DNA from: JAKFWF01 sp031367505
GTDB lineage: Bacteria; Pseudomonadota; Alphaproteobacteria; Rhizobiales; Hyphomicrobiaceae
Length of the DNA stretch: 8,070 bases
Reading direction: 5' to 3'
Assembly: GCA_031367505.1 (NCBI GenBank)
Contig: JANLPY010000422.1
Span: 1 to 8,070, forward strand
Each line of letters starts with the position of its first letter. Position 1 is the stretch's first letter. Below the pieces are notes generated by a model, which saw nothing but the letters and a program-made list of their open reading frames with translations, searched no databases and was not told where the DNA came from. Positions 5,996 to 8,070 of this stretch are shown here, one piece after another. Made by a program: the position numbers and the translations under genes.

Positions 5996-6793
5996 ATGAC
6001 CCATGTGGCGGTGAAAACGGTTTTGTGTAATTTGCCGGATGACGAATGCGCGAAATTGGAGCAGGCACGGCACATCGCTAAGCGCGTTATAAGAGACGCA
6101 AAACAGATTGTGCATTCTTGGGCGGTATTATCAAACTTTCAACGGCGGATCCACGAAGATGAGATGGTCGGTAAATGGCTACCGATCGAAAATCCTTCAG
6201 GCTTAATCGAAGTAATTGACGCTCTCTACCTTACTGCAATCTTGGCATTTATGCGGATGACCGATAATCCCGGTACGGATCGCCAGACCGCCTGCAGTCT
6301 AGTTGGATACTTGGAAAATGAAGCAGTTTATCGTGCAGTTACTGACGAACGATGGTTGCAGGAAATAGAGCGGCAGTTGGGGTGGGCCGGTGTTCCGGCC
6401 ACAAGCCGCGATCAGTCAGAACGCATCGGCTGGCTTCTAGCTCGCGTTCCGAAAGGTTGGGGGAGGGACGCGGTTGAGCCGGGCTGTCGGCAACTTGTCG
6501 ATGCCCGCGGAGCTTTGAGAGGATTACGCAACCACCGCTTTGCTCATTCAACGCCTCATATCAATTTAGATTGGCCCTCTGTGCAAGAGCTTGCGGCTAT
6601 CATGAAATTCGCCGCTGAATTGTCGAACACCGTTCAAGCGATCTTCCTCGTCGACAGCGCAACTTTGCAGCTCAGTTTCACGGTGGAACCAATGTTAGGT
6701 GGCGTGTGGGATGATTTATTCGAGGGAATACGGCGTCGAAACGTGTCTGTGCCTTCCCCGCAACGGGACTTCCAAGTGGTCGCGCCGGGATGA
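5996..6793 (+). CDS. HEPN/AbiU2-like protein inserted between metH genes
   Basis: A 265-residue protein unrelated to methionine synthesis. Seen: a mostly helical composition; a helix pair around residues 20-50 (LEQARHIAKRVIRDAKQIVH); SGLIEVIDALYLTAILAFMRMTDN (68-91); and LRGLRNHRFAHSTPHI (174-189), which contains R178-N179-x4-H184. That is the catalytic-type R-[polar]-x(4-5)-H motif of HEPN RNases, and the surrounding layout recalls AbiU2-like HEPN proteins. Known: HEPN proteins act as RNA-cleaving toxins or abortive-infection effectors. Inferred: a defence-type or toxin-type gene, but no antitoxin or nucleotidyltransferase partner is adjacent. It starts four bases after metH part 1 and ends in an ATGA (6790-6793) containing a possible start for metH part 2. 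Base composition differs from its neighbours (29 G/C among 6121-6180 against 39 among 5101-5160), indicating foreign origin. The start ATG may originally have belonged to metH part 2. Family assignment is tentative; the ORF itself is solid. Confidence 0.7.
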   Translation: MTHVAVKTVLCNLPDDECAKLEQARHIAKRVIRDAKQIVHSWAVLSNFQRRIHEDEMVGKWLPIENPSGLIEVIDALYLTAILAFMRMTDNPGTDRQTACSLVGYLENEAVYRAVTDERWLQEIERQLGWAGVPATSRDQSERIGWLLARVPKGWGRDAVEPGCRQLVDARGALRGLRNHRFAHSTPHINLDWPSVQELAAIMKFAAELSNTVQAIFLVDSATLQLSFTVEPMLGGVWDDLFEGIRRRNVSVPSPQRDFQVVAPG

Positions 6794-6852
6794 CGGTACT
6801 GGGGATTGAGGCAGTTTGGCGGGAAGTTCATATACGGAATGAAACAGTGACC
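5997..6852. repeat. TGACC direct repeats flanking the inserted HEPN-like gene
   Basis: TGACC occurs at 5997-6001, inside the first codons of the inserted ORF (ATG ACC), and at 6848-6852, inside the first codons of metH part 2 (GTG ACC). The two copies delimit the inserted segment. Five bases is short, and flanking bases differ (A versus G before; C versus A after), so chance is possible. The placement exactly at the metH2 start makes a duplication plausible. No terminal inverted repeats were found just inside them. Confidence 0.4.
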
Positions 6853-8070
6853 ACTACTTCTGCAGCACAGTCTTTTATCAACGTCGGTGAGCGGACGAAC
6901 GTCACCGGATCGGCGAAGTTCCGCAAGCTGATCGAAGCCAACGATTATCAGGCGGCGCTGGCTGTGGCTCGCCAACAGGACGAGGCCGGCGCTCAGATCA
7001 TCGACATCAATATGGACGAGGGCTTGCTCGACAGCGAGAAAGCCATGGTCAAGTTCCTCAACATGATCGCGTCGGAGCCCGACATATCGCGCGTGCCGGT
7101 GATGATCGATTCATCGAAGTGGAACGTGATCGAAGCCGGCCTCAAGTGCGTGCAAGGCAAGGCGATCGTCAACTCGATCTCGATGAAAGAAGGCGAGGCG
7201 CAGTTCCTCGAACAGGCGCGCAAGGTGCAACGCTACGGTGCGGCCGTCGTCGTCATGGCGTTCGACGAGCAGGGCCAAGCCGACACCATCGAGCGCAAGG
7301 TTTCAATCTGTGAACGTGCCTACAAGCTGCTGACCGAGAAGGTCGGCTTTGCGCCGGAAGATATCATCTTCGATCCCAACATCTTCGCGGTCGCGACTGG
7401 CATCGAGGAGCACAACGGCTACGGCGTCGCCTTTATCGAGGCGACCCGTCAGATCAAGGAGAAGATGCCGCTGGTCCACGTATCGGGCGGCGTGTCGAAC
7501 TTGTCGTTCTCGTTCCGCGGCAATGAGCCGGTGCGCGAAGCCATGCACTCGGTGTTCCTGTATCACGCGATCAAAGCCGGCATGGATATGGGCATCGTCA
7601 ACGCCGGACAGTTGGCTCTGTATGACGACATCCCGGCCGAGCTTCGCGAGCTGTGCGAAGATGTCATCCTCAACCGTCGCGATGATGGCACCGACCGGCT
7701 GCTCGACGTCGCGGCCAAGTACAAGGGCGATGGCGCGAAGAAGAACGAGAAGGACTTGCGATGGCGTGAAACCTCTGTCGAGGAACGGCTCAAGCATTCG
7801 CTCGTTCACGGCATTACCGACTTCATCGAGTTGGATACCGAGGAGGCACGCCTTGGTCTCGACAAGCCGCTGCACGTGATCGAGGGCCCGCTGATGGCCG
7901 GCATGAACGTCGTTGGCGACCTGTTCGGCCAGGGCAAGATGTTCCTGCCGCAGGTGGTGAAGTCGGCGCGCGTGATGAAGAAGGCCGTGGCTTACCTGGA
8001 ACCCTTCATCAAGGCCGAGAAGAAGCCGGGCGAGGCAGCGCGCGCGCTCGGCAAGATCGTGATGGCGACG
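6847..8070 (+). CDS. metH: Methionine synthase, folate/cobalamin subunit (split MetH part 2, partial)
   Basis: The second polypeptide of cobalamin-dependent methionine synthase, 408 residues in the window and open at the right edge. Residues 9-265 are the pterin-binding barrel that accepts 5-methyl-THF: FINVGERTNVTGSAKFRKLI, IIDINMDEGLLD (51-62), MIDSSKWNVIEAGLKCVQGK (86-105), NSISMKEG, DPNIFAVATGIEEHN (176-190) and HVSGGVSNLSFSFRGN (211-226). Residues 305-395 are the cobalamin cap: RLKHSLVHGITDFIE, VIEGPLMAGMNVVGDLFG and GKMFLPQVVKSARVMKKAV (363-381). The Rossmann B12 domain and activation domain should follow beyond 8070. Start: the GTG at 6847 gives VTTTSAAQSFINVGERTN, a natural family start with a weak GGA eight bases upstream. 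The in-frame ATG at 6790 overlaps the preceding stop (ATGA) and would add 19 residues seen in no MetH I know; coupling could still make it the used start. The frame is intact. Confidence 0.93.
   Translation, partial: MTTTSAAQSFINVGERTNVTGSAKFRKLIEANDYQAALAVARQQDEAGAQIIDINMDEGLLDSEKAMVKFLNMIASEPDISRVPVMIDSSKWNVIEAGLKCVQGKAIVNSISMKEGEAQFLEQARKVQRYGAAVVVMAFDEQGQADTIERKVSICERAYKLLTEKVGFAPEDIIFDPNIFAVATGIEEHNGYGVAFIEATRQIKEKMPLVHVSGGVSNLSFSFRGNEPVREAMHSVFLYHAIKAGMDMGIVNAGQLALYDDIPAELRELCEDVILNRRDDGTDRLLDVAAKYKGDGAKKNEKDLRWRETSVEERLKHSLVHGITDFIELDTEEARLGLDKPLHVIEGPLMAGMNVVGDLFGQGKMFLPQVVKSARVMKKAVAYLEPFIKAEKKPGEAARALGKIVMAT

Noticed and set aside
5996..6852. Insertion sequence or transposon as the carrier of the HEPN-like gene
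   Set aside because: No transposase features in the protein and no inverted repeats at the segment ends; only a 5-base direct repeat is seen.
7303..7875. 190-residue minus-strand ORF
   Set aside because: Antisense shadow of the well-conserved metH folate/cobalamin gene.
1..8070. CRISPR array, tRNA or rRNA genes
   Set aside because: I saw no regularly spaced repeats, no cloverleaf with a T-loop GTTCRA signature, and no rRNA-like sequence.

Overview
The window looks like a chromosomal segment of an alphaproteobacterium, probably near Hyphomicrobiales/Rhodospirillales. Three things point there: GC-rich coding sequence, a methionine synthase split into two genes, and an ArsR-methyltransferase regulator leading metF and metH. 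The order-level guess is inference only.

Left part (1 to about 1100). This is a scarred accessory region. It opens with the first 25 codons of a leftward gene resembling an IS1595-type transposase. Next comes the 3' remainder of an AT-richer adenine-specific DNA methyltransferase (DPPY motif) without its N-terminal half, and a translationally coupled 42-residue single-membrane-helix ORF. About 320 bases without a recognisable gene follow.

Middle part (about 1100 to 2850, minus strand). It holds an exported MlaC/Ttg2D-like protein and a conserved-looking two-helix membrane protein of unknown function. The roughly 500 bases between them contain a remnant of a DUF1989 urea-carboxylase-associated protein.

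Right part (2930 to 8070, plus strand). This is a methionine/one-carbon operon: ArsR-type regulator fused to a SAM-dependent methyltransferase, then metF, metH part 1 (homocysteine domain), an inserted gene, and metH part 2 (pterin-binding domain and cobalamin cap, running off the window). The promoter carries a perfect 22-bp palindrome between its -35 and -10 boxes, a likely autoregulatory operator. MetF makes 5-methyl-THF and the two MetH polypeptides pass the methyl group through cobalamin to homocysteine. The regulator probably responds to SAM or SAH.

The most interesting item is the 265-residue ORF at 5996-6793, wedged between the two metH genes. It is AT-richer than its neighbours and has a HEPN-type R-N-x4-H motif in an AbiU2-like context, which suggests a defence or toxin-type RNase. 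The base string TGACC flanks it on both sides. Removing one copy plus the insert would restore an ATG ACC ACT start for metH part 2, so the insert may have captured the original metH2 start codon.
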